Notes: generated from the letters alone by a model not told the origin. Positions 33,794 through 42,616 are shown, numbered from the stretch's first letter. The stretch is DNA of 64,000 nt from CAIWHR01 sp963846855 (GCA_963846855.1 CAWJXK010000008.1:1116001-1180000); one strand, 5' to 3'. Numbers and translations: made by a program.

Positions 33794-35140
33794 ATGTCCT
33801 CGCTCTCGACCCGCCTCGCGGCGTGGCTGATCGTATTGGCCGTCCTCGCCGTGTTCGCCGCCCTCGCATCTCCGCCCGCTGCGGCCTTCTGCGGCTTCTA
33901 TGTCGGCAAGGCCGACGCAAGCCTCTTCAACGAGGCGTCGCAGGTGATCCTCGTTCGCCGCGACGGCAAGACCGTGATCAGCATGGCCAACGACTATCGG
34001 GGCGAGCTGACGGAGTTCGCGCTGGTCGTGCCCGTGCCGCAAGTGCTGGAACGCGGTCAGGTCCACATCGGCGAGCGGCGGCTGTTCGAGCGCATCGATG
34101 CGTACAGCGCGCCGCGGCTTGCCGAATACTACGACCCCGACCCGTGCTCGCTGCGCGCACGGCAGGCGATGGACGCGGTCAACGCACCGAAGCCGGCGTC
34201 CGAGGCGGTGGGAGGCATGAAGAAGGAAAAGGCGCTGGGCGTCACCGTCGAGGCGTCGTACACCGTCGGCGAGTACGACATCGTGATGCTGTCGGCGAAG
34301 CAGTCCGACGGGCTCGAGACGTGGCTGCACGACAATGGCTACCGGATCCCCAAGGGTGCGAGCGCGGCGCTGAAGCCGTACGTGCGGCAGAACATGAAGT
34401 TCTTCGTTGCGAAGGTGAACCTCAAGGAGCAGGCGAAAACCGGCGTCGCGTATCTTCGGCCGCTGCAGTTCGCGTTCGAATCCGAGAAATTCATGCTGCC
34501 GGTGCGCCTCGGGATGCTGAACGCCAGGGGCCCGCAGGACCTCGTGCTGTACGTGCTGACTCCGCAGGGCCGCGTCGAGACGACCAATTACCGCACGGTC
34601 AAGGTGCCGGCCAACATGGAGCTGCCGACGTATGTGCGCGGCGAATTCGCGCCGGTGTACAAGGCGCTGTTCGACACGCAGGCCACGCGCGAGGACTACC
34701 GCGCGATCTTCACCGAGTATTTCTGGGACATGACCTGGTGCGACCCGTGCGCGGCGGACCCGCTGAGCCCCGACGAGCTTCGCCAGGCCGGCGTGTTCTG
34801 GCAGGACGGGCAGCCCGGCGCGCGCGGCGGGGGCCAGCCGGTGATGCTGACACGGCTGCATCTGCGCTACACGAAGGCGTCGCTGCCGGAAGACCTCGTG
34901 TTCCAGGAAACCGCCGACCGGCAGAACTTCCAGGCGCGCTACGTGTTGCGTCATCCGTGGAAAGGGGATGCCACGAGCTGCTCCGCCGCGCCCGCGTATC
35001 TCGAGGAAGTGACGCGACGGCAGGAGCGCGAAGCCGCCACGCTCGCCTCGCTGACCGGGTGGGATGTCAACGCGATCCGCCTGAAGATGGCGCTCGCGCC
35101 GCAGCCGAAGAGCCGGTGGTGGGAGGCGCTGTGGAAATAA
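33794..35140 (+). CDS. DUF2330 exported protein
   Basis: A 448-residue protein. The signal peptide runs to about residue 31 (LAVLAVFAALASPPAAA), then FCGFYVGKADASLFNEASQVILVRRDGKTVISMANDYRGELTEFALVVPVPQ, the DUF2330 signature with its conserved Cys and Asn. The rest is beta-rich with WCDPCAADPL and a C-terminal TSCSAAPAYLEEVTRRQERE. Function unknown; predicted periplasmic, possibly held by the partner. The next gene starts 10 bases before this stop, so the two are translationally coupled. Confidence 0.88.
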   Translation: MSSLSTRLAAWLIVLAVLAVFAALASPPAAAFCGFYVGKADASLFNEASQVILVRRDGKTVISMANDYRGELTEFALVVPVPQVLERGQVHIGERRLFERIDAYSAPRLAEYYDPDPCSLRARQAMDAVNAPKPASEAVGGMKKEKALGVTVEASYTVGEYDIVMLSAKQSDGLETWLHDNGYRIPKGASAALKPYVRQNMKFFVAKVNLKEQAKTGVAYLRPLQFAFESEKFMLPVRLGMLNARGPQDLVLYVLTPQGRVETTNYRTVKVPANMELPTYVRGEFAPVYKALFDTQATREDYRAIFTEYFWDMTWCDPCAADPLSPDELRQAGVFWQDGQPGARGGGQPVMLTRLHLRYTKASLPEDLVFQETADRQNFQARYVLRHPWKGDATSCSAAPAYLEEVTRRQEREAATLASLTGWDVNAIRLKMALAPQPKSRWWEALWK

Positions 35141-36054
35141 GCGGACTCGGCGGCTGGCGGCGTTTTCCCGTGTCGTTGCCGCGTCCCGATCGCGGTTCCG
35201 GCACCGATGAGACGTCCGGTTCGGCCGTCGTCCGGAACCGGCGCAAGCTCGACCCGCGGCTCTTCCAAATCGCGTTCCAGGCGGTGCTGCTCGGCGTGGG
35301 CGTGCTCGTGCGCGACTTCGCGCTCGACCCGCGGCAGATGGCGTTCGCGTTCGCGGCGGGCCTTGCGACGCAGTGGCTCTGGCTTAAGGCGCTCAAGCTG
35401 GAGCAGAAGGGCGCGCTGTCCGCGGTGATCACGTGCCTCGGTGTGTCGCTTCTGCTGCGCGCCGACACGCTGTGGGTGCATCCGCTCGCCGCCGCGATCG
35501 CGATTTCGTCAAAGTTCGTGCTGCGCGTCAACGGCAAGCACGTGTACAACCCCGCCAACTTCGGCGTGATCGTCGCGCTCACGCTGCTTCCCGGCGCCTG
35601 GGTCTCGCCGGGCCAATGGGGCAACGACGTCGCGCTCGCCGGCTGGTTCGTGGCGCTCGGCGGCCTCGTCACGCAACGCGCGCGGCGCTGGGACATCGCG
35701 TGGGTGTTCCTCGCCGCGTGGCTTACGCTCGTCTCGCTTCGCGTCGTGTCACTCGGCCAGCCCTGGACGATCCTCGCGCACCAGTTCACCAACGGCGGGC
35801 TGCTGCTGTTCGCGTTCTTCATGATCTCGGACCCGATGACCATCCCGAATCGGCGCGGCGCCCGCATCGGCTACGCGCTGATGGTTGCGGTAATCGCCTT
35901 CGCGTGGCAGTTCGCGCTGTTCCGCACCAACGCGCTGCTGTGGGCTCTTTTCATCGCTGCGCCGCTGGTGCCGCTGATCGACCGGCGCTGGCCGGCCGCG
36001 CGTTTCAACTGGAATGCGCCTGATGTCGTCGGTCGATCGGCGCCCACGCCGTGA
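35131..36054 (+). CDS. RnfD/NqrB-like membrane protein
   Basis: About 307 residues. GTG at 35131 is preferred because GGGAGG lies 5 bases upstream and the reading overlaps the DUF2330 stop by 10 bases. Roughly eight membrane helices follow RKLDPRLFQIAFQAVLLG. The segments VNGKHVYNPANFGVIVAL and FFMISDPMTIPNRRGARIGY match the conserved NPA and DPVTSP regions of RnfD/NqrB, subunits of ion-pumping electron-transfer complexes. I do not see the usual SGAT-type threonine that carries covalent FMN, and no other rnf/nqr gene is present. It may be a stand-alone relative working with the DUF2330 protein. Confidence 0.8.
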   Translation: MEISGLGGWRRFPVSLPRPDRGSGTDETSGSAVVRNRRKLDPRLFQIAFQAVLLGVGVLVRDFALDPRQMAFAFAAGLATQWLWLKALKLEQKGALSAVITCLGVSLLLRADTLWVHPLAAAIAISSKFVLRVNGKHVYNPANFGVIVALTLLPGAWVSPGQWGNDVALAGWFVALGGLVTQRARRWDIAWVFLAAWLTLVSLRVVSLGQPWTILAHQFTNGGLLLFAFFMISDPMTIPNRRGARIGYALMVAVIAFAWQFALFRTNALLWALFIAAPLVPLIDRRWPAARFNWNAPDVVGRSAPTP

Positions 36055-36118
36055 CTGCCTTGCGATGGCGGCCGCGGCGTGGGATTCACGGAGAATTCAG
36101 TGATGGAGCAGGCCGCGT

Positions 36119-37136
36119 TCAGTGCGCGATGTCCAGCACGACGCGGAAGCGCGCGTTGCCGCTCATCATCCGGTCGTACGCCTCGGCGGCGCGCTCGAGC
36201 GGATACACCTCGTTCATCGACCGCACGCCGGTGCGGGCGCTGAACGCCAGCGTGTCCTGCGAGTCGATCGAGGTTCCCGAGTACCAGCCCTTGACGGTGC
36301 GGCATCCGGAGAGCAGGAACACCGGGGAAATCTGCATCGTCGGAGCCGCCCCGACGATCATGAGCGTGCCATTGATCGCCAGGCCGCCCTGCACCGCGCT
36401 CATTGCATCGCCGCTGGTCGCCGTCGCCAGGATGACCTTGGCGCCTCCCAGCTTCTGAAGCTCCGCCGCGGGATCCTGCGCCTGGCTGTCGATGTAGACC
36501 GACGCGCCCAGCTGACGGGCGAGCAGCTCCTTGTCCTTGCCGCGCGCGACGCCGACGGTCTGGAAGCCCATTCGCGTCGCGTACTGAATGGCGAGGTGCC
36601 CGAGGCCGCCCAGCCCGAGCACCGCGACGACGTCACCCGCCCGCGCGCCCGAATTGCGCAATGCGTTGAACGTTGTGAGGCCGGCGCACATCAACGGGGC
36701 TGCCTCGATGGCAGGGAGGTCCGCAGGCATCAGCGCGACCGCGCTCCCCGGCGCGATCATGTACTCGGCATAGCCGCCGTCATAAGGTGATGCCCGTGAC
36801 CTGGTGCGTGACGCATGCGAAGAAATCGCCGCGGCGGCATGGATCGCAATGTCCGCAATAGCCGCCATTCCAGCCGACGCCGACACGCTGCCCGACCCTC
36901 CACTCAACGGCATTCGGGCCGACCGCATCGATCACGCCGGCCACTTCATGCCCCGGGACCCGCGGGTACTGGATTCCCGGCAGATGCCCTTCCTTCGTGA
37001 GCGAATCGCTGTGGCAGATGCCGCAGGCCTGCACGCGGATCCGCACTGCGCCGGGGCCAGGGATCGGGATGGGCCGTTCGACACTTTCAAACGGCCCGCC
37101 CGCGCGAGCAATCTGCATGACACGCATCGTCGCCAT
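36119..37136 (-). pseudogene. zinc-dependent alcohol dehydrogenase, one frameshift
   Basis: ATG at 37136 follows ggaggaacc. The N-terminal part is MATMRVMQIARAGGPFE, VRIRVQACGICHSDSLTKEGHLPG (catalytic zinc Cys), RVPGHEVAGVIDAVG and the structural zinc cysteines in CGHCDPCRRGDFFAC. One extra T near 36783 breaks the frame at THQVTGIT. The other frame continues DGGYAEYMIAPGSAVALMP, VVAVLGLGGLGHLAIQYA (NAD(P) site) and ends in FRVVLDIAH. Removing the base gives 338 residues. It is a medium-chain dehydrogenase of the NADP-preferring aldehyde/alcohol type; the substrate is unknown. Confidence 0.88.
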
Positions 37137-37229
37137 GGTTCCTCCGGCAATCATCGGTTGAAAAGCTGACGCTCGTGTGAACTTCTCTGCACCCGATCGG
37201 CAATTTCGGCCGCGGCTGCCGGCAATCGC

Positions 37230-37409
37230 GTGAAATTGTACGCGACGCCGGACAAGAGATCGCCGGTCACCGTCGAGCTTAGCGCAGCGGGCGACGGAAC
37301 CGAGCTCGTGCTGACGCATCAAAGGCTGGCCGACGTCGAAGCGCGCGACAAACATCTGCACGGCTGGATCGGCAGCCTCGACCGGCTCGGCAATTTCCTC
37401 TGCCGCTAG
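37230..37409 (+). pseudogene. C-terminal fragment of an SRPBCC/AHSA1-type protein
   Basis: Reading from a GTG at 37230, 59 codons give VKLYATPDKRSPVTVELSAA, then GDGTELVLTHQRLADVEARDK and HLHGWIGSLDRLGNFLCR before a TAG. This is the typical end of SRPBCC proteins of the AHSA1 type (TELTLTHE.L.D...R..H..GW...L..L). The first two thirds of the domain are missing; the sequence upstream instead belongs to the oppositely oriented dehydrogenase. I read it as a truncated remnant left by a rearrangement, just before the VOC gene with which such proteins are often paired. Confidence 0.6.
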
Positions 37410-37439
37410 AAAAATTTGCAATCCTACCGGAGACCCGCG

Positions 37440-37811
37440 ATGTCCAATCCTTTCGTACACGTCGAACTCGCCACGACGGATGTGGCCAAGGCGAAGTCCT
37501 TTTACGGAGCGATGTTTGACTGGAAGATGGAGGACGTCCCCATGGACGGCGGCGCCGTCTACACGACGATCGGCGTGGGCGAAGGGACGGGGGGCGGCCT
37601 GATGAAGCACCCGATGCCAGGCGCACCGTCGTCCTGGCTTGCTTATGTGCTGGTCGACGACGTCAAGGCGGCCACGGCCAAGGCGCGTTCGCTTGGCGCG
37701 ACCGTGATCAAGGACGTCACGGAGGTCATGGGGATGGGATGGTTTTCGATTTTCACCGATCCCACGGGCGCGACGCTCGCGCTGTGGCAGCCCAAGCCGA
37801 AGGCGAAGTGA
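37440..37811 (+). CDS. VOC superfamily (glyoxalase-like) protein
   Basis: A 123-residue protein made of two beta-alpha-beta-beta-beta units: MSNPFVHVELATTDVAKAKSFYGAMFDWKMEDV, YTTIGVGEGTGGGLM, LAYVLVDDVKAATAKARSLGATVIKDVTEV and WFSIFTDPTGATLALWQPK. The His at HVEL and the Glu/Asp positions could bind a metal. Known relatives include dioxygenases, glyoxalases and drug-resistance proteins; the substrate is unknown. A GC-rich 11-bp hairpin follows it (37828-37854). Confidence 0.9.
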   Translation: MSNPFVHVELATTDVAKAKSFYGAMFDWKMEDVPMDGGAVYTTIGVGEGTGGGLMKHPMPGAPSSWLAYVLVDDVKAATAKARSLGATVIKDVTEVMGMGWFSIFTDPTGATLALWQPKPKAK

Positions 37812-37827
37812 TCGCGCATTAGCAATG

Positions 37828-37854
37828 CGGCCCTGCGCTGACCGCGCAGGGCCG
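37828..37854 (+). terminator. hairpin after the VOC gene
   Basis: cggccctgcgc-tgacc-gcgcagggccg is a perfect 11-bp stem with a 5-base loop, 16 bases after the stop codon. No T-run follows (tcaatac), so it may act as an mRNA 3' end stabiliser or a factor-dependent stop. Confidence 0.5.
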
Positions 37855-38059
37855 TCAATACGTCTCTTACGTGCGGCAACGCGACCGCGAGCCGCCCAGG
37901 TCGCAGCCGGAAGCGATTCCAGTCCTGCCGTGGGGGTTGCATTGTGTAGGCCGCGCCCCACGCACGAATGGGAATCCCGGCGTTATCCACGTCGTGACAC
38001 CTCCATTATCGTTATCGCACGTGCGGAATTCCTCGGGATTTCCGCCTGGAGGTGCACCA

Positions 38060-38302
38060 ATGGAGGTGCAAATGGAAACGGTGCAAACGGAAACGCCGGT
38101 CAAGTTCGGCAAGCTCTCGAAGTGCGAGCACGAAGGCTGCATCTGCACGGTGTCGACGGGCGAGCGGTTCTGCAGCGACTATTGCGCGGAACAGGCAAGC
38201 GCCGCCGCGGCTTCGACTGACGACGATTGCAATTGCGGTCACGCCGAATGCGTGCATGCGGTGACCTCGCCCAAAGTGGGCGCAGGATTCACCGCGACGT
38301 GA
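38060..38302 (+). CDS. bacterial metallothionein
   Basis: An 80-residue protein with eight Cys at 22, 27, 29, 38, 42, 57, 59 and 64 and His at 24, 61 and 66: LSKCEHEGCICTVSTGERFC, SDYCAEQ, DDDCNCGHAEC. The C-x4-C-x-C...FC-x3-C...C-x-CGH-x2-C pattern is that of the bacterial SmtA/BmtA metallothionein family, which binds zinc, cadmium or copper in the cytoplasm. Two ATGs, at 38060 and 38072, each follow a copy of ggaggtgca, so translation may start at either. No SmtB-type repressor gene is adjacent; the 248 bases upstream hold no other gene. Confidence 0.85.
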   Translation: MEVQMETVQTETPVKFGKLSKCEHEGCICTVSTGERFCSDYCAEQASAAAASTDDDCNCGHAECVHAVTSPKVGAGFTAT

Positions 38303-38389
38303 CCGCCCGCAGCTGGATCGACCGACGATTCACGCGGCTGCTTTCGGTCTCCGTTCACCGCGATTCGAAGTCAGATCCTGGAGGTATCC

Positions 38390-39151
38390 ATGCGAAAGAC
38401 AGTGAAGGCCGCGCTGATTCTGGCGGGACTCGTCGGCGCGACGCAAGCGATGGGAACCGTGACCCTGTATAACGGAGAAGGCTTCCGCGGCGGTTCGTAC
38501 ACCGCGAGCGGAACCATCTCCAATTTCCAGCGGACCGGGTTCAACGATCGCACGGAATCGGCCGTCGTCGACAGCGGCACCTGGCAAGCCTGCGAAGACT
38601 CCGACTTCCGCGGTCGATGCGTGACGCTCGAGCCGGGGACCTACCCGACGTTGGGGGCGCTGGGGATGCTCGACCGCATCTCGTCAATCCGTCCAATTAC
38701 GGTGGTCGGGTCCGCGATGCCGCGCGCAATGGCCAGCGAACCGTTGCATGAAGTGAACGTCGCCGCCGTGCATGCGGTGGTCGGCCCGGCCGAGCAGCGA
38801 TGCTGGGTCGAACGCCAACAGGTGGTCGAGCACAACGGTCCGAACGTTCCGGGCGCCATCATCGGCGGCGTGCTCGGGGGCGTGCTGGGCCACCAGGTCG
38901 GCGGCGGTCGCGGCCAGGATATCGCGACCGCGGGCGGCGCGGTGGCAGGCGCTGCGATCGGGGCGAATGCCGGACGTGGCGGAGCAGTCTATGATCGTGA
39001 CGTCCAGCGCTGCGCCAGCGTGCCCTCGTCGCTTCAACCCGACTACTGGGACGTGTCGTATTTCTTCAACGGCTACGAGCACCACGCGCAGTTGAGCGCG
39101 CCGCCGGGGCCGACCCTCTGGGTCGACGACAACGGCGTGCCGCGCGCCTGA
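38390..39151 (+). CDS. beta/gamma-crystallin and glycine-zipper envelope protein (paralogue A)
   Basis: A 253-residue protein. MRKTVKAALILAGLVGATQAMG is a signal peptide. Residues 23-100 are a beta/gamma-crystallin-like domain (VTLYNGEGFRGGSYTASG, WQACEDSDFRGRC, GMLDRISSIRP). After a linker comes CWVERQQVVEHNGPNVPG, and a glycine-zipper segment GAIIGGVLGGVLGHQVGGG with a second GAVAGAAIGANAG run, as in 17-kDa-antigen-type outer-membrane proteins. The tail (YWDVSYFFNGYEHHAQLSAPPG) is beta-rich. Its close paralogue is at 50819. Role unknown; perhaps calcium binding and envelope protection. A terminator follows. Confidence 0.88.
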   Translation: MRKTVKAALILAGLVGATQAMGTVTLYNGEGFRGGSYTASGTISNFQRTGFNDRTESAVVDSGTWQACEDSDFRGRCVTLEPGTYPTLGALGMLDRISSIRPITVVGSAMPRAMASEPLHEVNVAAVHAVVGPAEQRCWVERQQVVEHNGPNVPGAIIGGVLGGVLGHQVGGGRGQDIATAGGAVAGAAIGANAGRGGAVYDRDVQRCASVPSSLQPDYWDVSYFFNGYEHHAQLSAPPGPTLWVDDNGVPRA

Positions 39152-39175
39152 GCTCGAATTCAGCGGTGCGAGCGG

Positions 39176-39203
39176 AGCGGCCCTGCGGGGCCGCTTCTCT
39201 TTT
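39176..39203 (+). terminator. rho-independent terminator after crystallin paralogue A
   Basis: agcggccc-tgcg-gggccgct forms an 8-bp stem with a 4-base loop, followed by tctctttt. It lies 24 bases after the stop codon of the gene ending at 39151. Confidence 0.78.
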
Positions 39204-39331
39204 GCGGGTGCGCCCGGATATCGCGCGGCCTCGGCGGTGGGGCGGGAGATTCATCGTCGCCATGCGGCGCGGCGGCCTTCGGCGGCGCGGGTCGCTATAC
39301 TTCGCCTGTCTCCCGCCGATATTTGCGTGCC

Positions 39332-40225
39332 GTGACCCCGAACGATCCGACCATCGCCGTCCTTTTCGCTGACGTCGCCGGCAGCACCCGGCTCTATGAG
39401 CAGGTCGGTGACGCGCTCGCGCTGGCTACGATCGGCAAATGCCTCGCGCTGGTCGAAGAGGTGTCGCGCGGACATGGCGGCCGTCTGATCAAGACGATCG
39501 GCGACGAAGCGATGGTCGTGTTCCCCGCCGCCGACCAGGCCGCCGCCGCCGCCGCCGAGATCCAGGGCCGGATGAGCGACTTCGCGCAGGCGGGCAATTA
39601 CCGGATCGCGTTCCGCATCGGGTTCCACTGCGGCGCCGCGATCGAGCGCGACGGCGACGTCTTCGGCGATTCGGTCAACGTCGCGGCACGCATGGTCGGA
39701 CTGGCGAAGAGTGGGCAGGTCATCCTGTCGGCGCCCACGGCGGAGGCACTCTCAGCCGCGCTGCGCGAGCGCCTGCGCGAAGTCGACGTGCTGACGGTGA
39801 AGGGCAAGGAAAAGGACATCGGGATCCTCGAGCTCCTGTGGCAGGACTCGGCCGACCTCACGTCGATGGCGCCGCGGCCGCGACGGAAGGCCTCGCGCCT
39901 CGCGCTGCGCCACGGCGAGCGCGCGATCGAGCTCTCCGACGCCGCGCCGTCGCTCTCGCTCGGGCGCGACGCGCAGAATGACGTCGTGATCACCGACCGA
40001 CTGGCATCGCGCATGCACGCGAAGATCGAGCGCCGCCGCGACCACTTCATGCTGGTCGACCAGAGCTCGAACGGGACGTTCGTGACGGTGGCGGGCGAGG
40101 GCGAATTCGAGCTGCGCCGCGAGGAATTCAAGCTGCGCGGCCACGGCCACATCAGCTTCGGTCATTCGCATACGACGGAGCCCGGCGAGACGGTGACGTT
40201 CGCCTGCGTCGACACCGACGCCTGA
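39332..40225 (+). CDS. class III adenylate/guanylate cyclase-like protein with C-terminal FHA domain
   Basis: About 297 residues from the GTG at 39332; a TTG at 39323 is the alternative. Residues 1-165 are a class III cyclase domain: IAVLFADVAGSTRLYEQVGD (first metal Asp), GGRLIKTIGDEAMVVFP (second metal Asp), FRIGFHCGAAIERDGDVFGDSVNVAARM. From about 190 an FHA domain follows: SLGRDAQNDVVITDRLASRMHAKIERRRDHFMLVDQSSNGTFV, with the phosphothreonine-binding Arg, Ser and Asn in place. It could bind a phosphorylated partner and make a cyclic nucleotide. It converges on the Ser/Thr kinase gene, whose stop is 17 bases away, and the kinase is a natural source of its phospho-ligand. Confidence 0.88.
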   Translation: MTPNDPTIAVLFADVAGSTRLYEQVGDALALATIGKCLALVEEVSRGHGGRLIKTIGDEAMVVFPAADQAAAAAAEIQGRMSDFAQAGNYRIAFRIGFHCGAAIERDGDVFGDSVNVAARMVGLAKSGQVILSAPTAEALSAALRERLREVDVLTVKGKEKDIGILELLWQDSADLTSMAPRPRRKASRLALRHGERAIELSDAAPSLSLGRDAQNDVVITDRLASRMHAKIERRRDHFMLVDQSSNGTFVTVAGEGEFELRREEFKLRGHGHISFGHSHTTEPGETVTFACVDTDA

Positions 40226-40242
40226 GCGCCGCACCACCTCCG

Positions 40243-42591
40243 CTAGATCGCAAGCTTCTTGAGCATTTCCGGATTGCGGACGACGGTCTTCTGGCGGCCG
40301 GGCGGCGCGCCGTAGAGACTCGCCGGCGGGTTGGTTTCGAGGCGCGACAACACCGCGGGGTCGGCGCACCGTTTGTCGAGCACCACGGTGACCTTGTCGC
40401 CGGCACTGGCGCCAAGACCGAAGCATGTCTGACCGAGCTGCGCGTTGAGCGGCTTCAGCACGCCATTCGCCACGATATCGGCGGGCGCGCCGCTTCCGGA
40501 GAGTTGCAGATCGTAGACGCGAGGCGTGGCGGACGCGCGCGGCGTCACTGCGATGACGGCCGGCAATCCGGCGAGCTCGCTCTCGAGCTGCGCTTCCGCG
40601 GCTGCGCCGGGCAATCCTTCGACGGTCAGCGCGACCTTCTGGCTCGTCACGTTCGCGTGCTGAAGGAAGAATTCGCGCGAGAACTCGTCGGCGATCTTGG
40701 CCCCGATCGCCTTCAGCGCCTCCTCCTCGGTGGCGAAGCTGCCAATGCCCTGCGGCAGTGTCGTGTTGTAATAGATCTCCTCGCCGGTCTCGCGGTCGAC
40801 GCACTTCACGGTCCACGATGTCAGCGCGTACTTGGTGACCGTCACGCCAGAGGCCTGCAGCTGCATCGACAGCTTCTTGATCTTGGCCTCGCCCAGCACC
40901 TCGAAGTCCGCACCCTTGTCGTTGGGTCCCGTGCCGCCTTCGGACCAGGTGCGAAAACCGAACGCCTTGATGCGCTCCTTGAGGATGTTCTCGGCGACCG
41001 GCGACGGCTGCGGCGGCGCGTCCGGCTGATCGGCGTCGCGCACTGACACCGCGACCGAGATCTTCGGGTCGCCGCTCGCGCGAATGAAGTCGACGCGCTC
41101 GTCGCGTGTCATCTGGTTGAGCGACTTCTGCACGGCCTTCACGTTGACCACGGCTTCGGTCGTCATCGACATGAGGCCGTCCTTGCCGAGCTCCGGCGGG
41201 CTCTCGCGGACGACCGTCGTGATGTAGTCGCCGCTCTTCGACAGCAGCCGCGTCTTCAGCAGATCGTAGTGCTTCGCGATCGAGCCGGTGTCGACCAGCA
41301 GGCCGACGGCCTTTTCCACGAGCTGGCTCTTGGTGTCTGCGCGCAGGTCGGCCTGTATCAGCGACTTGTCGCCCTGATAACGGGGGTCGCTGGGATCGAC
41401 CAGGCCGACCGCGGTGATGGTCAGGCTTCCCGCACCGGAGCGCGTCGTTGCGGCGGAGGGCGGTGGCGGTGCGGGCGGTGCGGCGGGCGGCGCACTCGCG
41501 ACCGCCGGCGGCGCCTGGGCGCCGGTCGTCGCGGGCCCCGCCTGATGCTGATACCAGAACCATCCCGCCGCGGCGATCGCCACCAGCGCGGCGGCCCCGA
41601 CGACGATGAACGCAGGGTTGCGCGGCGGTGCAGCGGGCGCGGTGGCGGCCGGCGGCGACGGGGGCACCGGCGCGCCGGCGCCCACCGCTACGGCAGGTTT
41701 CAGAGACGTCCGGTCGAGCGGCGCCATCATCGTCGCGTCGGCGGAGCGGTTCATCGTCGACATCGAATCCGCGGCGGCGACGGCCGCCGAGATCGCATCG
41801 GCAAACTCTCCGGCTGTCTGGTAGCGCTCGTCGGGACGCTTGGCGAGCGCCTTGCGCACGACCGCGTCCATCTCCGGCATCACCTGCACGTTCAGCATCG
41901 ACGGCGGCATCGGGTCCTCTTTCAGGACCTTCTGCATCGTCGTCGTCGACGATCCCGCGAACGGACGCTCGCCGGTGAGGAATTGGTAGAGGATGACCCC
42001 GGCGGAAAAGAGATCCGAGCGCCCGTCCACGGGCAATCCCTGGATCTGCTCCGGCGACATGTAGCTGGGCGTGCCCATCACGGTGCCCGCCTGCGTGAGA
42101 TTCGACGCCTCGATGTGGGCGATGCCGAAGTCGGCGACCTTCACTGAGCGGTCCGGCAGCAGGAAGATGTTGGCGGGCTTGATGTCGCGGTGGATGACGC
42201 CCTGCCGATGCGAATAGTCGAGCGCGCCCAGGATCTGCGACATGATGCGGCCGATGTCGGCGATCTTGAAGCGCTCGTTGGTCTCGAAGCACTCCTTCAG
42301 CTCGCGCCCCTGGATGAACTCCATCGCGATGTACCAGACGCCGGCGTCCTCGCCGAAATCGTAGATCGAGACGATGTTGGGATGGTTGAGCCGTCCCGCC
42401 GCCTGCGCCTCGCGGCGGAAGCGCGCGACCACCGTCGCCGAATCGTCGTCGGCGAGCTGGTCGGAGCGGATCACCTTCAGCGCGACGATGCGCTTGATCA
42501 GCGGGTCGTAGCCTTCGTAGACGACGCCCATCGCGCCGCGCCCGATCTGCCGCCGGATCTCGTATTTGCCGAGGCTGCTGATTTCTGCCAT
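40243..42591 (-). CDS. transmembrane Ser/Thr protein kinase with large periplasmic domain
   Basis: A 782-residue protein from MAEISSLGKYEIRRQ. The kinase domain has GRGAMGVVYEG, K39 in VALKV, E61, HRD (134-136) in GVIHRDIKPANIF, DFG (154-156), MGTPSYMSPEQ and a DLFSAGVILYQFLTGERPF segment, so it should be active. A Pro/Ala-rich juxtamembrane part leads to a membrane helix at about 326-347. The periplasmic ~400 residues have a second Pro-rich linker, LTITAVGLVDPSDPRYQGDKSLIQ, repeated alpha/beta units and a KCVDRETGEEIYYNTTLPQG segment; no PASTA repeats are present. It follows the CsgG-like gene on the same strand. Confidence 0.92.
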   Translation of the reverse strand: MAEISSLGKYEIRRQIGRGAMGVVYEGYDPLIKRIVALKVIRSDQLADDDSATVVARFRREAQAAGRLNHPNIVSIYDFGEDAGVWYIAMEFIQGRELKECFETNERFKIADIGRIMSQILGALDYSHRQGVIHRDIKPANIFLLPDRSVKVADFGIAHIEASNLTQAGTVMGTPSYMSPEQIQGLPVDGRSDLFSAGVILYQFLTGERPFAGSSTTTMQKVLKEDPMPPSMLNVQVMPEMDAVVRKALAKRPDERYQTAGEFADAISAAVAAADSMSTMNRSADATMMAPLDRTSLKPAVAVGAGAPVPPSPPAATAPAAPPRNPAFIVVGAAALVAIAAAGWFWYQHQAGPATTGAQAPPAVASAPPAAPPAPPPPSAATTRSGAGSLTITAVGLVDPSDPRYQGDKSLIQADLRADTKSQLVEKAVGLLVDTGSIAKHYDLLKTRLLSKSGDYITTVVRESPPELGKDGLMSMTTEAVVNVKAVQKSLNQMTRDERVDFIRASGDPKISVAVSVRDADQPDAPPQPSPVAENILKERIKAFGFRTWSEGGTGPNDKGADFEVLGEAKIKKLSMQLQASGVTVTKYALTSWTVKCVDRETGEEIYYNTTLPQGIGSFATEEEALKAIGAKIADEFSREFFLQHANVTSQKVALTVEGLPGAAAEAQLESELAGLPAVIAVTPRASATPRVYDLQLSGSGAPADIVANGVLKPLNAQLGQTCFGLGASAGDKVTVVLDKRCADPAVLSRLETNPPASLYGAPPGRQKTVVRNPEMLKKLAI

Positions 42592-42616
42592 GCGTCGCTC
42601 CACGCGCGAAAACGGC

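Noticed and set aside
37983..37991. ttatccacg as a DnaA box and possible origin
   Set aside because: It is single, with no neighbouring boxes, AT-rich unwinding region or replication genes.
39752..42292. 846-codon open frame on the minus strand
   Set aside because: It overlaps the kinase gene in another frame and the cyclase gene antisense; composition is Arg/Gly/Asp-rich and no domain is visible.
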